NCBI RefSeq assembly: GCF_905475395.1
Contig: NC_058338.1
Coordinates: forward strand, 36,462,935 to 36,526,934
Source: Chrysoperla carnea
Taxonomy: Eukaryota > Arthropoda > Insecta > Neuroptera > Chrysopidae
Direction of reading: 5' to 3'
DNA length: 64,000 nucleotides
In this document: one piece after another, positions 20,561 through 33,772 of the stretch
Layout: every line of letters starts with the position of its first letter
Position numbering within the stretch: position 1 is the first letter of the stretch
Translations under genes and position numbers: made by a program
Notes under the pieces: model-generated
The model's database searches: none
What the model was told of the DNA's origin: nothing
Seen by the model: the letters and a program-made list of their open reading frames with translations, nothing else

Positions 20561-23109
20561 TAAACTCGGACACGTTTTGAGGGTCTCACGATTCTTTGAG
20601 AGTCATATGAAGCTGGAAATATTTTAATGATAGTTTTCATTTCAAAAGTATTTCATCGTATGGCAAAATTACGATCGCTGCACTATTTAGAAAAGGTTAA
20701 CAGTCGAATCTGAAATAGCGAAAGGAATTGAGAATTTTTCTCATTTATTGGGGTTTAGCCTTGTTTAATACTAGACCGATAATACAAGCATCTTAGATAT
20801 AATTTAAATATTTACCTAAAGAAATATGCATATATTTATAAAACTAAACTTAAAATTTTTACCAAAAAATATACATACTCTGTGTAAAGGAGTGGTTTTT
20901 TATACGCAAAGTATACATTTAGGTCAAATTTAGGATATTTACTTCCTTCTTACTACGATTCCACTCCAGAGCAACGTGTAGACGCGACAATCGATAAGTT
21001 TATTCTAATAAGCTATATGACATTATGATGGAATCATAGACTTTACTAACCTATCACGATTTCATGCACTTCATTCGGTAGTCCTGTCGTTCAGGTGTGA
21101 TCTTGACCGCAGTGAGAAAGGTAGAAAGAGGAAGAAATTTTAGGCGTATAATAGAGATGCTATACGCGCCTACTATATCTGTCTCTACTGCGATCAACCG
21201 TTTGGCGTCGACTTTGCAACTCTATAGTTTTATCTCTATGGCTGTAAATCACCATTAGTTTTATAAATTAAAATAATTACACAAATAAAATAAAATAAAA
21301 TCGGCTCTTCCTTAACGAGGTGTAGCGTGTCTCAGCTATGGAAATCAAGATTTGGAAAACTGGCATGATCTGGTAATAAAATAAATCAGTATAGGAAGTT
21401 TCTTTCTACTCAAGGTTCGAATGTATACTAACCTTGTAAAAATTGTTGTTAATTTTTGATACAGAAATTTTTTCAAAATGTAACTATGTCACAACCTATC
21501 GTAGTATAAAATACAAATCTAAGTCAATTTCAAAAATAAAATTTGATTCTTAATTTTACCAATTATTATTAGTATTATTTAAAAAATTTATTGTTAATAT
21601 TATGGCGGAATTTTAATAAACATTTTTGTTAAGTTTGTAAATTAAGTCTGTTAATTAAAAAACATTTTTGTAAAAATAAAGGAACCATCAATTAAAAGAC
21701 TACGCACAAACTACACGCGAGAGAACAGTATGACATACGGTACACGCGTGAGAAGAGTATGAAATAAATGGTACACGCAAGATGAGAGTATGGAATACTG
21801 TGAAATTTTTACTGTATATTATGTATGTGTTTGTTTGTTTACCTTTCTTTACTTACATGACGTAAAAAAACAAATGAATGCGTAATCAATTCTGCCTATA
21901 CATGGTATTTCAAAAATTGTTTGTTTTCACTTGTTTTATTCTTTGTTTAGTTCACTTCTGTCATTGCATAGATAAAATATATTTGTGCCTGTGTACAGAG
22001 ATGGAAGTTAATTGGGTGATTTTATGAACATCAGAGGAGTATACCCAGGTTTTTTTACTATATTCTATATAATAAGCAATTACAATATTCTTCTATTGCA
22101 ATAGCAATACTATATTCTATATAATTTCTGCAACTTTTGGATTTTTTCTGCCCAGAAAACATTGTTGCAAATATCTCCAAAACTATTTGAATTAAAAAAG
22201 TAGCTATGTTGACGATTTAAAGAAGGTGTCCGTAATCAGGTCCCGAAGAAAAAGCTATCAAAGACTTAGAGAGAGGTGATAACCCAATATGAGTTTTCAA
22301 ATATAATTATTGGAAAACAGCAAAGATAATTCAAATACAAATTTTTACGCCATAAAGCCTTGGATGATTAGGTCAAATTCGCCCTTGGTAGAATATTTCA
22401 AGAATTATAATAATTGCAAAAAAGTAATGAAGTTCTAAATATAATTAAAAATTATGAAAATAGAAAACTTTAAAGAAAATTTCATAAAGAAAAGTTATTC
22501 GATAACTAAAACTAAATTAAAATGACCTATTTAATTAAAATTAAATTTTTTTGTCTAATTTACATTCTCGAGACTTGCCATATTTTTCAAATAAATCTAT
22601 TTTAGTTTCAAAAGTAGATTGGTTCATGCGCATCAAGTTCAAATTTTAATGTGTCAAATAATATTAAATCAGCTGTTTATTAATGAACAAAGTTGACAAA
22701 ATGATACAATAATAATAATATTTATATAAAATTTTATTTTAGACTAATGTACAATATTAATTTAATATAAAACAATAAATTACAAACAATAGACTAGAAT
22801 AAAACAATATAATTATAAAGATTTTTTATAAGGAAAAATCAGAAAGTATTTTTAAACACCCACGTTTTTCATCGCGTGATACCATTGTAAAAAATGTCTT
22901 TACATACATCTGCTTAATATTTGTTTATATTTCATTATAAATTGCCAAAATAATTAAATAAGTGATTGATATTATATTATCTATTTAACTAAGTAATCAT
23001 GTTATAACTAAGTACAGGTGTAATTTATTACCGATAATAAGTTTCATAGATTATTCCTTCAAAGGTGTATTTAAAAAAAATTTTTTTTATTTGCTATAAA
23101 TTAAGAACA
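20561..23109. other. Gene-free stretch
   Basis: AT-rich sequence without a recognised gene. A short family A-like phrase (GGTGATTTTATGAACATC) is at about 22015-22032. A GC-richer patch at 21050-21240 may be a decayed element, but no ends were found. Confidence 0.35.
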
Positions 23110-23248
23110 ATGTCTGATTGTGATAATGATAACTTTTCTAAAACACCAATACCCATTTCGAAAGTTGTTGAATCTACGTCCAGTAATAAAAATATTCAAA
23201 CTGTTATTGTGACGAATAATGAAACAGTGATCCATGATATTACTTTTG
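23110..23248 (+). CDS. Candidate first coding exon (46 codons, phase 1)
   Basis: The ATG at 23110 (AACA before it) opens a polar, protein-like sequence starting MSDCDNDNFSKTPIPISKVV, rich in Ser/Thr/Asn with a VIVTNNETVIHDITF end. It then meets a good donor, TTTTG/GTGAGC. Past the donor the composition turns to hydrophobic junk and a stop, as expected of intron. An earlier in-frame ATG at 23065 adds an unlikely hydrophobic run. No family was recognised. The exon ends after the first base of a codon, like the candidates at 29099, 45502 and 59085. A chance ORF cannot be excluded. Confidence 0.45.
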
Positions 23249-24683
23249 GTGAGCAAAACAAATTTTTAAATCATTTTGTGTACCAACCCTGTTTTTTGTT
23301 TATTTACTCATTACTGCTTTTGAATACACTTTTAATCAATCCTTACTCATTTTTCTGGCATACTTATTCATGAAACATTCATTTAATTTAAGGCTTTTAG
23401 ATGAACTTAATGGCTTTAAAAAAAAATATCGTTATGTCAACCTTATCATTGTTTATTGTAAGATAACATCTTCATTTTAGATTAGATAAAATGTTTTCAT
23501 TTTTAATAAGTAAATTGTGTGTATATTAGATAGTGAATTTCAAGGTAATATTTTGAATTTCAAGGCAAAAGATATTCAAAACTAAAATATCTGTTAACTT
23601 AACAACTTCTTTTAATAAAAATTTGATAATAATTTATAACATTTACAATACTATTGTATCAACTTCGGTAAAATAGAATGAACGAAATGAATCCTAGTAA
23701 AAAAATTCCGATTGATTACCTATCTAAACGAATCAGAAATAAATTGAAATAATTCAGTTATTCAGTTTTCGATTCAATTTTATTCAAAGCCATGCAATAT
23801 TTTGTATGGGTTGAATTCCGAATTAGTGAGCTTGAATCGGAAATTAATTTTATTTCATTCCTATTTATTCACATTCATTCTGATTTAAAATTATGGATGG
23901 GTAATGATATTGTCCAGTGTTTGCCAATGTATATCATCGATTCTTTCAAATAACAAAGAAAAATCAACTGCACCTTTTTTACAAATATAATCCCAAAGGT
24001 TAGGTATGTTTTTCAAAAAAAGTTTTCACATTCGAACATACGTCCTGTGGTTTTGATGAATCTAACTGGACTTTTTTCATTTTAACTTTACTAAAGTATT
24101 TTTGTAAATTTTTGAATACTGCAATTTTATAAGGATGAAAGATAATGATTTGATGTATAGTATCTACAAGTTGAATGAACCAATTATTTTGAAACTAGAG
24201 AATTAAAAAACCGAAAAAGAAATTCGTGCTTAATTTTTCAGTTTGCCGACAAAATCACATAAAACCGGAAGTAAAATTGCAAAAATCAGAATTTTATTGT
24301 CGATTTAGAGAAATAATGTATAAGTGATACAAAATATCAACAGTAATTTATTTTCTTATTATTGTGTATAGGCAATTTTATTAGAGATATGATATAATGA
24401 TAACCAAATCCGTGCGGTACATTCTTAGATCGTGGGTCTAGTTTTAATCATTAGGCAGCACGATAAGCTTTAAAATGAGGGGTAATTCATGGAATTTGAT
24501 GAAGGAATAAGGAAGATCTCGCGGACCCACAGAAAAACAGGCTAGAAAAATAATATATAAAATAGTACCATGTATTGTTATTCTATATTTAAGATAATCG
24601 GTTATAATCAAAATGGTGATTGAAAATAGATTCCAAATTGCATTATTTTGAACATGTTAAAATCGAAGCAAGGTATCCGTTGG
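23249..24683. other. Gene-free stretch
   Basis: Presumed intron or intergenic DNA, AT-rich. Nothing recognised. Confidence 0.4.
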
Positions 24684-25035
24684 GAGCGTAGTCATGGTAG
24701 GATCAATCAAATCGACGCCAGCGTTGCCATTGGCGTAAAAGGTGGCTGTTATAACTTATTTTCAATTTTTTACATGTAAATTGTATAGCAAATGTCAAAT
24801 TCAGATTATTGAAAAATAACATCTAATTAAATTTTTTGCATTAGAAATTGTGAAAATAAGAAACGAAATTGCATAAATAATACAATAAATTGCATAAATA
24901 ATTACCTATAAAGTAATTACTTATTTAAATTTGATAGAAAATAGTATTAAATTTTCAATGTAAACCGTATATACAAACCATAGAATTATATGCCCATCCA
25001 TACAATTATGTAAATAAAGTAGTGTATCCTTACTA
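24684..25035 (-). mobile_element. Family B MITE, diverged inverted copy
   Basis: Read on the minus strand, this has the family B order: GATACACTACTTTA-like start region, TATAATTCTATGG-type block, poly-A/T middle, GCCACC..TTACGCCAATGG-like block and CATGACTACGCTCCC end. Divergence is clearly higher than among the plus-strand copies, so this is an old insertion. Confidence 0.6.
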
Positions 25036-28000
25036 ATATGATCTTTTAAAAATAATACAAAGGTAAAACATGTGGGCCGTTCCGAGTATCTCTCGCAATA
25101 AACGAAATGGGCTTTGTTCTATACCAAAGAAATATAAAATAATGACCCTGCCGGGACCATTAATAAGATATACATATTCATTACCCCCACCTTATAACAA
25201 ATAAAGGCTTAAAAACGGCTCATCTTTTGTTAGACCAAAAATAAAGCGAATGAAGTGGTTTCATTCGTAATGATTTTATGTGGCTATATTAATCAATCGG
25301 GTATCGAGAACTACAAACGTGTATATGAAAAACTATGACGATTTTCCTTCCACCAATACGAACAAATTTGATCCTAATGGGAAAATTTAAACAAGGACAG
25401 TTTTTTCTTTAATTGTGTAGCAAATTTTGCACTTGTGTTTTATGTTTATCGATACGACATTTTGATAAAGAATAAAATTTGTATGTTATGAATAAATCAT
25501 AAAATAATCTTTATCCTTGAATTCTTATAGAATTACTTTAGAGAGGTTTATTTAGTATTTAAATTTTTATAAACCGTAGTCTTTAGTTATGTTCAAGGTT
25601 TAGTTATATTTTTGTTACTAAAAATAATTACGAACACTTTTTCACTAATATATAAATAATTTATAATTAACATTTAAAATTTATGCACAAAATTTTGAAT
25701 AAATTTATTTATGATATTATTTTTTTAAATTGTAACTGTATTTGAAAATTATTAATTAGCTTATCCGAAAATCAATAATATAAACCAATAAATTCATAAA
25801 ATAAAATATATTGCAGGCAACTTGCAAAACAGTATTGTACACATTTGCTTTTTATGCATATTTGATTGTTTTTGCCGTATGAGTGTTATTTCCCTGGTAT
25901 TATTTAAGTAATTTTTTGCCGTAAAATATACCGCTCGAGGAGACGTATCAGATGGTCTATGACAGGAATGACGAACCTTTATGTATCAAAGTGCCATTTT
26001 TTCTAAAGTAATGTTTAATGAGACCATAAACGTGTCGTCAAATAATTTTTACTTCTTGATTATTGGGGAAATAATAATAGTCAATGAAATTGACTCTTAT
26101 CCACCATGTAACTACAATAATAAACAAGCGCATCGTCTGTTGGTTCATACGCGTTCGTTCGTAAAATAATACTTCATAGTAAACTTTATGATCGGTGGCA
26201 TGCTCAAAATATTGTGTCGGGTAGTCTTGAGCTGGATCATTTTATGGTCTCCTGTCATTTAAATTATACGGGGTCATAATTCCTTACAAAATTTGGTCCT
26301 TATTTAATCTTTTTGCCACTTGTAAACATTATGCTTATAGATTTCAAATACTATTTTCTCTCAAAGAATTCATTTTATAAACACGACAGAGCCTACAAAA
26401 ATTTATCTGTTCGAAAAATGAAAAAAAGTATCATCGCCAATATGTTAATCTAGTGAAACTTTCGAATATTTTCCAATATTCCCAGTGAAAACTGGTATAC
26501 TTTCAACTTCCCGACGAGAAACGAGCCACCTTGATTTTTCATCATCTAACCTAATGTTAAAAAGAGAATTATTGAATAATACAATCACAGTGATGTAGGA
26601 ATTTTGGGTGAACAGAGCCATGAGGCATAATTTAATATTCTCTAAATATCTTTTATCCATTATCGTGTTTATAGAATTCAACAGTTTGACATATGTTACA
26701 AATTTTACAAAATAATCGTACAATTATAAATTAAGTTATACATAGATTTTATGGGAAAATAGCTTTTAAGTAAAAAGCGTGATGTTATTTTAAAACAGCT
26801 TTGTTTCGATAATTAAAAATATTAAAAGACAAAAACTTAAGTATCAAATATTCGACACGCATAGGCTATCATATTTAAATCGAACAACATTGAACAGCTG
26901 GCGTAGTTAATTATATTCATGTTTTTTTTATATAGGGTGTCAAAATTTTTACAAGGATGACAAGGATATAATGAATTCTATGTTAAATTTTGTAACGCTA
27001 AGAAATATAGGTTTGTAAAATTATGTAATTAGTTATACTCAAAAAAGTGTGCGGTTTATAAAGGCGAGATTGTACTCTAAACAAATATTCTTATATTTTT
27101 TCGCTTCCCGTATTTAGGTTTTTGATTACATTCACCCGAAGGTTTTGAGCCTTACAAATCGCCTGGGTTAGAGGGCATCATCATACCCGCAAAAATGCAG
27201 ACGGTTTCTAATTGAATGATCCCATGGCGAGAAGTCCATCCACTAAGCCTGCATAAACTTGACTCGCATTCCTAAGAAATGAAGATGGGCGAATCTTACA
27301 AAACTCATCCAAGAACTTTAAATCCATAAGTTTTAATCGTTCCACCTTAAGACACTGCAGAGACTTGTAGGTAGACATATTCGAAATATTTCAAATACAA
27401 GAAGAATATTCAACTTTAAATAGACGTATTGTAATAAGTACATGTCTGTCGAGACAACCTTAGACATCGAAATTGTCTTCAACAATATCAGAAGAGCTAA
27501 TTACAGAATACTACTTTTTCAAGAACTTTTTCCTAAATACATTATACACTTAGAGCCTCTTCACGTAAATATAGTTGCCTCTTTTAGTTGCAAACTAGTT
27601 TATAAGTTACAATTACATTCGAACCAATTTTTTTTTATCATCAATTAGACAATTAAAATGAAACAAATGCAAATAACCACGGAAACCGATCAGTCAACTG
27701 GCTAATCGCATCTGAGCTCATTTTCAATAAAATTGTTTAAAAACAACTTTATACTTGACACACTATGCAAATAATATGATAATTTCGATTCGGGTTATCC
27801 CCGTGTTTGACAGTTTTGGTAACAATTTTAAAATTAAAAAAAATCTTTTTTACCGACCTAAATTTTGAAATATTTTTACGAGTTTTACTAAATGCGATTA
27901 CAAAATGAATTGAAATAACATTAAAACCACATTAATTAAATAAAATTATTACATTGTATAATATTAAAATATTATATTAAATTCACTTTTATTAAAAAAT

Positions 28001-29098
28001 ATATATTTTTTACTTTATGATTAAAACATTTGGCACATAGTGACATCTATACGTAAACTAAACATTTATGCCCCCCACTTATATCATACAAATAAGAGAA
28101 CGGTAAAAGTATATGCGAATGTGGTTTGACATATTCATAGTGGGGAAACAACGTTGGAAAAATCAACGATCAGTTGAAAAACAACTGTGGTTAGAATATT
28201 TTTGTGCAAAAACTGTGAATAAAAAATAAATAAACTGATAAATAATAAATATTGTTTGTAAATTGCCAAAATTAGAAACAAATTTAGTGATTTATGTAAT
28301 TTAAAAAAAAATTTGGTTAAGATAATCAACACACAAAAAAAAAAAAAACAGTGATTAATTAATATTTTTGTGTACGAATAATGAAAATTTTGTGTGAACT
28401 TGTGAATTTGAATTAGAACCGTGAAATTTTGGTAATAGAGTGCCTTGAGTTTTTAACAAATAACGGTGGATGAAGATTTATAAATTTTTCGATTGATTTG
28501 TTTTCTTGATAAATTGTTTGTGAGGGGATAACTTTAAAAAGTTAATACTTCTTTTTTTAGCAATTTTTCAAAAGTGCAATTTAAAAATTAAAAAAAAAAA
28601 AAACAGCCATCTACTGGTATTTAAAATAGTTTGAACAGTTATGTGATTATTTGAATGTCGTTTTGTATACATGACCCAAATACAGTGTATGAAACGTGTA
28701 TATTGTAATAAGAACATAGTGGAGTGTGTTTGTCTACCTATTGCCAATTAATGATTAAAAAGAAATAACAGTTATTTTTTTATTTAAAAAAAAGTCATAA
28801 TAAAAGCGTTCGCTTAATTAATTTCCAAATCAAATTATATCTCAAAAGTATTTAGATTTAAAACTGATTGTGTTCTAATTCATATGAAGGAAAGTAAAAA
28901 TTTACAATAAAAATCCATGATCTTCACCTACTTTTTATTGAGGTGGAATTCTGCAATACTTATTAAGGTTACTTAATTATTTTTGCAATAAAATTATTGC
29001 ACATAAAAACTTTAACTCTCGAAATGAATTTCATTAATTTTGATTAAAAAATAAATATTTTTTTGGTTTTAATGAGAATTTCTTATTGACCAAAAAAT
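25036..29098. other. Gene-free stretch with decayed repeats
   Basis: About 25965-26250 has a CAGGAATGACGAACCTTTAT start and a GTGCCATTTTTTCT block reminiscent of hAT-type elements, but no matching far end. A GC-richer patch at 27100-27400 may be transposon-derived. About 28170-29098 directly precedes the candidate exon at 29099 and could be its 5' UTR; it contains an arthropod initiator-like TCAGTT at 28170. Confidence 0.35.
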
Positions 29099-29360
29099 AT
29101 GGGAGTGCATAAAGAAAAGCGTAAGGAATACGAAAGTGGTTATTTTGATGAGGAATCTGATTCATCGGATCAGATGAGTAGTAGGATGGAACGGTTAGTT
29201 AATCGAATAAAAGTGCGAAAAACTAGTTTTAGTGAATATAAAAATCGTGTTATTGATGCGTTGGGCACATTTAGTTTGGATAAAAATTGTGATGATGAAA
29301 ATGATGATCATGATCAACAAGAGAATGAAAGTAAAGAAAATTTAGTAAATCGAAAAAAAG
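29099..29360 (+). CDS. Candidate first coding exon (87 codons, phase 1)
   Basis: This is the most gene-like of the isolated right-hand candidates. It starts MGVHKEKRKEYESGYFDEE, then has SDSSDQMSSRMERLVNRIKV, a predicted amphipathic stretch to about residue 60 (FSEYKNRVIDALGTFSLD), and a strongly acidic DDENDDHDQQEN segment before NRKK. It ends at donor AAAAAG/GTAATG, after which the frame becomes hydrophobic and stops. The composition is charged and polar, unlike random AT-rich ORFs in this window. No protein family was recognised. It probably is a disordered, cytoplasmic or nuclear N-terminus. The phase-1 end matches the other candidate first exons. Confidence 0.55.
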
Positions 29361-31390
29361 GTAATGTTTATTTGCTTTTCTTCCCGTTATGTTACACCAA
29401 AGGCGACTAGCTAAGTTACTGGTGACAAAATCGCATATGTAATTATGCTTACTAGAATCTTTGTCTAATTATTTTCTACATATTTTTCCAAGCTGACAGT
29501 TTATATTAAAATCTACAGCCTAGCCACTGAATCATCTTCAGTGTATCTTTAGTCTCAGTTATTCAGAGGCATTATTGATAATTTGTAAAAAGTAAAAAAT
29601 TGAATTCCATGCATATTAAAATAATTTTGACATGTGTTCCAAAAGTTTGTTCAATGTCAATTCTATCCTAACCTTAAATAACTTGAGGCAATTTCAGCAA
29701 CGACAATTACGATTCAAAATTGAATTTTGAATTGATATCTATTGGTTTGAGATCACTGATCAGATCAGATAATAATTAAAAGTGAATGACTCTACAGAAT
29801 GTCTCAGAATAACCACTCCTAACTTTTTCGAATTAAAAAGAAATAAAAAACTAAACTTTTTTTTTTATACAAGCTCCAAAGAAACATATTTTTAACTAAA
29901 ACGTGTCCTAAAAACATCGAAATTGTCTCTTGTAAAATTGTTTTCTACTGTACCTAATGTTTGAAAATTATATATTATTTCGAAATCGAGAGGAATCCCC
30001 AAAATATATTTAAAAGCCTCTTGTTTTGACATTAAATGACATTTGAGTTACTTAAATATTACACTCATGTTAAATTGGTTTAATTCATTATCAAAAGTTC
30101 TTTTTATTAATCCATCAATTGTTTTAAAGTACCTTAAGGTTATGTCTTATGAATGGCGATGCTACGCTTTTAATTTTATTTCGACATACGCCCCAACAAA
30201 ATTTTAAATGTTGCGTAATAAAAATAAACCGTAAAGCTTCATATGTCGATAATCTCTCTGAATGCAGCCATTGAACTATGTTCCTATTGTCATTGTTGAT
30301 TTCTTTTTCTCTTTTTTGATTAACCTTTTCGGATATAATTCTACCTGCATTGTGAAATATTAAAAATATTAAATATTAATCTATATTAAATCTAAATTTC
30401 AAAATGTTAACTGGAACTGTATGTAATTATTTAATACTTCTCTTTTAGTCTCCGGGACAGCACCCTTTTTGATAAATGATCACACTTGAAACTTCGTAAG
30501 TGACTTTTGATGAGTCTACCAAACTTTCCTCGATTTGTTTTTCAAAGTTTTTACTTAAATGAGCATGATAAAGTCTATGGCCACCTGATAATATTGATAA
30601 TTATCAAATGAGGGTGCTGTCCGGCGTACTATTTCATAGTGAAGATGATTTCGAATATGGTGTCCAGTTGTATTTGGTACCCATATATGATATTTTATTA
30701 AATTTTTGTGTAAAAAAATTACAATAAAATTAAGAGTATTTAAGGCTTTCATTTTAGTGAAAGTAAATTTTATTAACAACACAAAAAAATTGGAAATGAA
30801 AGTTTACCTAAACCAAATCACTTTATAAATAATTTTTTTGGATATAATAAATTATTTTAAATGATATGATTAGAAAAACAACAAAGTTTAATCAATTAAA
30901 AAAAATTCGATGTAAGTAAATAATCATCCGTGATGTTAAAATTTTATCGGATGTATTTTATTTTAAAAATAATAATCAATCAAAAAGGCAGGGAATTAAA
31001 AGACTTAGGTTATTACCGCATTATTTTCAATCTTAAGAGCGGGTTAACTCCAATTGTAATTCCATATTTTGTAACTAGGATCATTAAACTTTTGCAAATG
31101 ATCAAAAAATTGAGATTTAACTGTGGAGGAGGGAGGGTATACAAAATTGGAACAATAAAGTTTCTGGAAACATCCGAATATTAACCTATAAGCTTTTCTG
31201 AACAAGATTCAATTGACAAAATGCGATGACATATATTTAAGTCGCATTTACCCCGAATGATAACGTTTTTTCAAAAAAATATTTTAAACAAAAATTGTTT
31301 GTTTTTTTATGAGGCTCAACTTTCTAATTTAAAGTGTTATTATATCTCTGACCGTTTAGGATGTAAATTGCCTATTAAAGAAACCTGAAG
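29361..31390. other. Gene-free stretch
   Basis: AT-rich presumed intron or intergenic DNA. The ORFs at 30555-30782 (minus) and 30930-31184 (plus) lack any family resemblance. Confidence 0.4.
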
Positions 31391-31522
31391 AACTAGCTCC
31401 AATCGGATGTCAGAACATAATGTGCCCCATCAAACTCTGCAACTTTTATTTAAGTTATTTTTGGATTGGTTAACTACAAAATGAGATATTTAGGTGTATT
31501 AATTCAAATGGACCACCCTGTA
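31391..31522 (-). mobile_element. Dispersed repeat family C, copy 2 (inverted)
   Basis: The reverse complement carries ACAGGGTGGTCCATTTGAAT, TAGTTAACCAATCC, GCAGAGTTTGATGGGG and GACATCCGATTGG, in the same order as 6008-6142. The ACAGGGTG end is next to a TATATATA tract. Confidence 0.6.
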
Positions 31523-33017
31523 TATATATCAGGTTCGATTATATTTTTTATTGGCTTGTCATTCGATAGGACTATACAGCAGTTTGGTTTTGTAAAATTA
31601 AATCTGCGAACCCTTATGGAGAAGTGATATCATATTTTATGCAAACACCTGTTTCTTAAAAAAAATTCCAAACTATCATTAAATCAGTTAATGAACTGGG
31701 CTTGCTGCCATAAAGTGAAAAGCTCTATCTCCAAGAAACATAATTTTACAATAAATAAGAAAAACAAACTTTAAAATTAACTAAGTACTGTGTTAAAATA
31801 AGCCAAAAATAAATAATAAAATTTTAAGATAATAGCTTTCCCTGTTTGTGAGTTTCTTGAGACAAGTTTTATATTACAAATATTTCCACGGTGATTTTTT
31901 TTATTCTAAATCAAATAGATTTTGGTCTTATTTGGATTGAGTTTGTCACTTTACAAGGTATCAGTCAAATACCTAGCATTTTTGAAAAAAAATCCCTTAT
32001 TGCTGAAATAATCGTCTCATTTTTCCTCATGACGCCCAAATTAAACGAAAAATTTCAAAATACATTTTTTTTCCGCCTCAAAAATGAAATGACTTCCAAT
32101 CAACGTTGTTGGATGAACGTAAGTAGTTCCGACCTTCTTGAGTTTTTAAATACCTTAGTTAAAGGGCACCCTTAAGTTGGCAAATGGCTCTTGTAAAATC
32201 AAAGTTTTTCCTTATGTTACACGAATACTATGTGTATTCAGAACGTTGGCCATCACCTTCTTAAGCACACTGTAATTCAAAATAATAGTGTACATTTAAA
32301 ATCGATAATTTTATGTGTAGGTGTTAAAATTTCTGATAATTTTATATGTAAAGATATATTTCTTGTGAAATAAATAATTATTTTTTCGATATTAGTGGTA
32401 AGCAACTTTTTTTCTTAGAATACAAACTTTTATTTCATGAAATTTTACTGTAAATATTTCTTATTAGATTCTAGAAAATTTTGACTGATTTCACAATAAG
32501 CCTCGCCTTGAATCAAGCACTCAGAACTTTTGCCTGAAACTTTTTTCTGTAATAACTTATCCTACAAGATATTTCTGATAAAAGAGTAACAATAAGGACA
32601 TACTGTATTTGCTAGATTATAAAAATAAAACTAATGGCACAAGTAATTTTATCCAGAAAACTACTTACCTAATGAATTTTATTAGTTAATAATTATTAGC
32701 TACTTTCTCCTTACTTAAATCACTTATTTAATTGCAATGTCATAAATTAAAGACATGACTGGAACATGAACTGAAGACATGGCATAATTACTTTATGAGT
32801 AATTGAGACTTAATAGATTTATTTTGTTTTTGCATAAATTGTCCACGAATAAGGTTTTTATTGAATTTACATCGATTTTCAAAAGAAAAAAATAACGTAT
32901 AGGAAAAAATATTATAAAAAGTTAAACAGATGGGCAGACTTAATTGTTTAGATACTTTACTATTGAACAATATTATTATAATTAAAATTGTTAAACGAAA
33001 TATGCAGATAGTCTTAT
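31523..33017. other. Gene-free stretch
   Basis: AT-rich sequence. The ORF at 31891-32175 has no domain or exon context, and the one at 32788-32970 (minus) is low-complexity. Confidence 0.4.
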
Positions 33018-33503
33018 TCTATAATATAAAAATGAATCGCTGAATGTGTTGCTAAGCGTAAATCTCGAGAGTAGCTGAACCGATTTCGTTAATTCTTTTT
33101 TTATAATATTCCTTGAAGTGTGAGAATGGTTCTTACGTTAATAAGTCTATAAACAACACTTTTCTATATTCCCATACAGAAGATTCGTAATAATAATTAA
33201 AAGTCGATTTGCACTTTAATTTTCCATACTATAAAGTTTAAGTGTTAGTAGAGGGGTTCCGGGAAAGCAAAACAATACAACGACTGCTTTCAAATGACTT
33301 CATTTGGAGCAACTAAAGTAGTTCGGGAAAATTTCATGCCAACTTTTAAGGTTTGTAATAGTTTTTGCAGTTGTATGTTTATTAATCATAACTATTATAG
33401 CCCAAATACTTTTTTCCTTCAGATAAGAAATCTGAAAAGTATTAAAAAATAAATAAATAAAGAATCGACTGTTAGGCGGTACGAAGTTCGCCGGGTCAGC
33501 TAG
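33018..33503 (+). mobile_element. Non-autonomous Helitron (486 bp)
   Basis: It starts TCTATAATATAAAAATGAAT and continues with CGCTGAATGTGTTGCTAAGC and GAGTAGCTGAACCGATTTCG, the usual 5' region of insect Helitrons. It ends with a short hairpin (GGCGGTACGAAGTTCGCC), GGGTCAG and CTAG followed by T, the canonical 3' end. No Rep/helicase coding is present, so it would depend on proteins encoded elsewhere. The base before TC is T rather than the expected A. Confidence 0.85.
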
Positions 33504-33659
33504 TATTAAATACATCTATATTAAATACATGATAATTTAAATACACACTTGACGAATCTCAAACACGCCCTCGTCCCAGAAGAGTTAGAATTGTCCACAC
33601 ATTAACTGATTGGTTCGCCGAGTTGGTTTGCGAATGCACCTGGTCAACTTGTCAGTCTG
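33504..33659. other. Short spacer
   Basis: Nothing recognised between the Helitron and the family D copy. Confidence 0.3.
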
Positions 33660-33772
33660 GCTTAAATTAAAAATGCAATATTTGATTTTTAGAAAAATGT
33701 TTTTTTTTTTTCAAACTCTGAGGGAATTCCGCTTAGCTAACGCAGCTCCTGCTCTACGAATTTTCTTGTATG
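33660..33772 (-). mobile_element. Family D fragment, inverted copy
   Basis: The reverse complement matches the left part of 14218-14600: AGCTGCGTTAGC, GGAATTCCCTCAGAG, a poly-A-rich stretch, ACATTTTTCTAAAAATC and AATATTGCATTTTTA. The LINE-like tail part is missing. Confidence 0.6.

Noticed and set aside
25965-26250. hAT-type MITE
   Set aside because: Only one end resembles a hAT terminus; the matching inverted end and an 8-bp duplication were not found.
26445-26723. 92-aa minus-strand ORF
   Set aside because: No recognisable domain or exon borders; kept out although transposon origin is possible.
27100-27400. Decayed gene or pseudogene in a GC-richer patch
   Set aside because: A short open stretch exists on the minus strand, but frames are broken and no family could be recognised.
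31891-32175. 94-aa ORF
   Set aside because: Hydrophobic/low-complexity, no homologue recognised, no splice sites.
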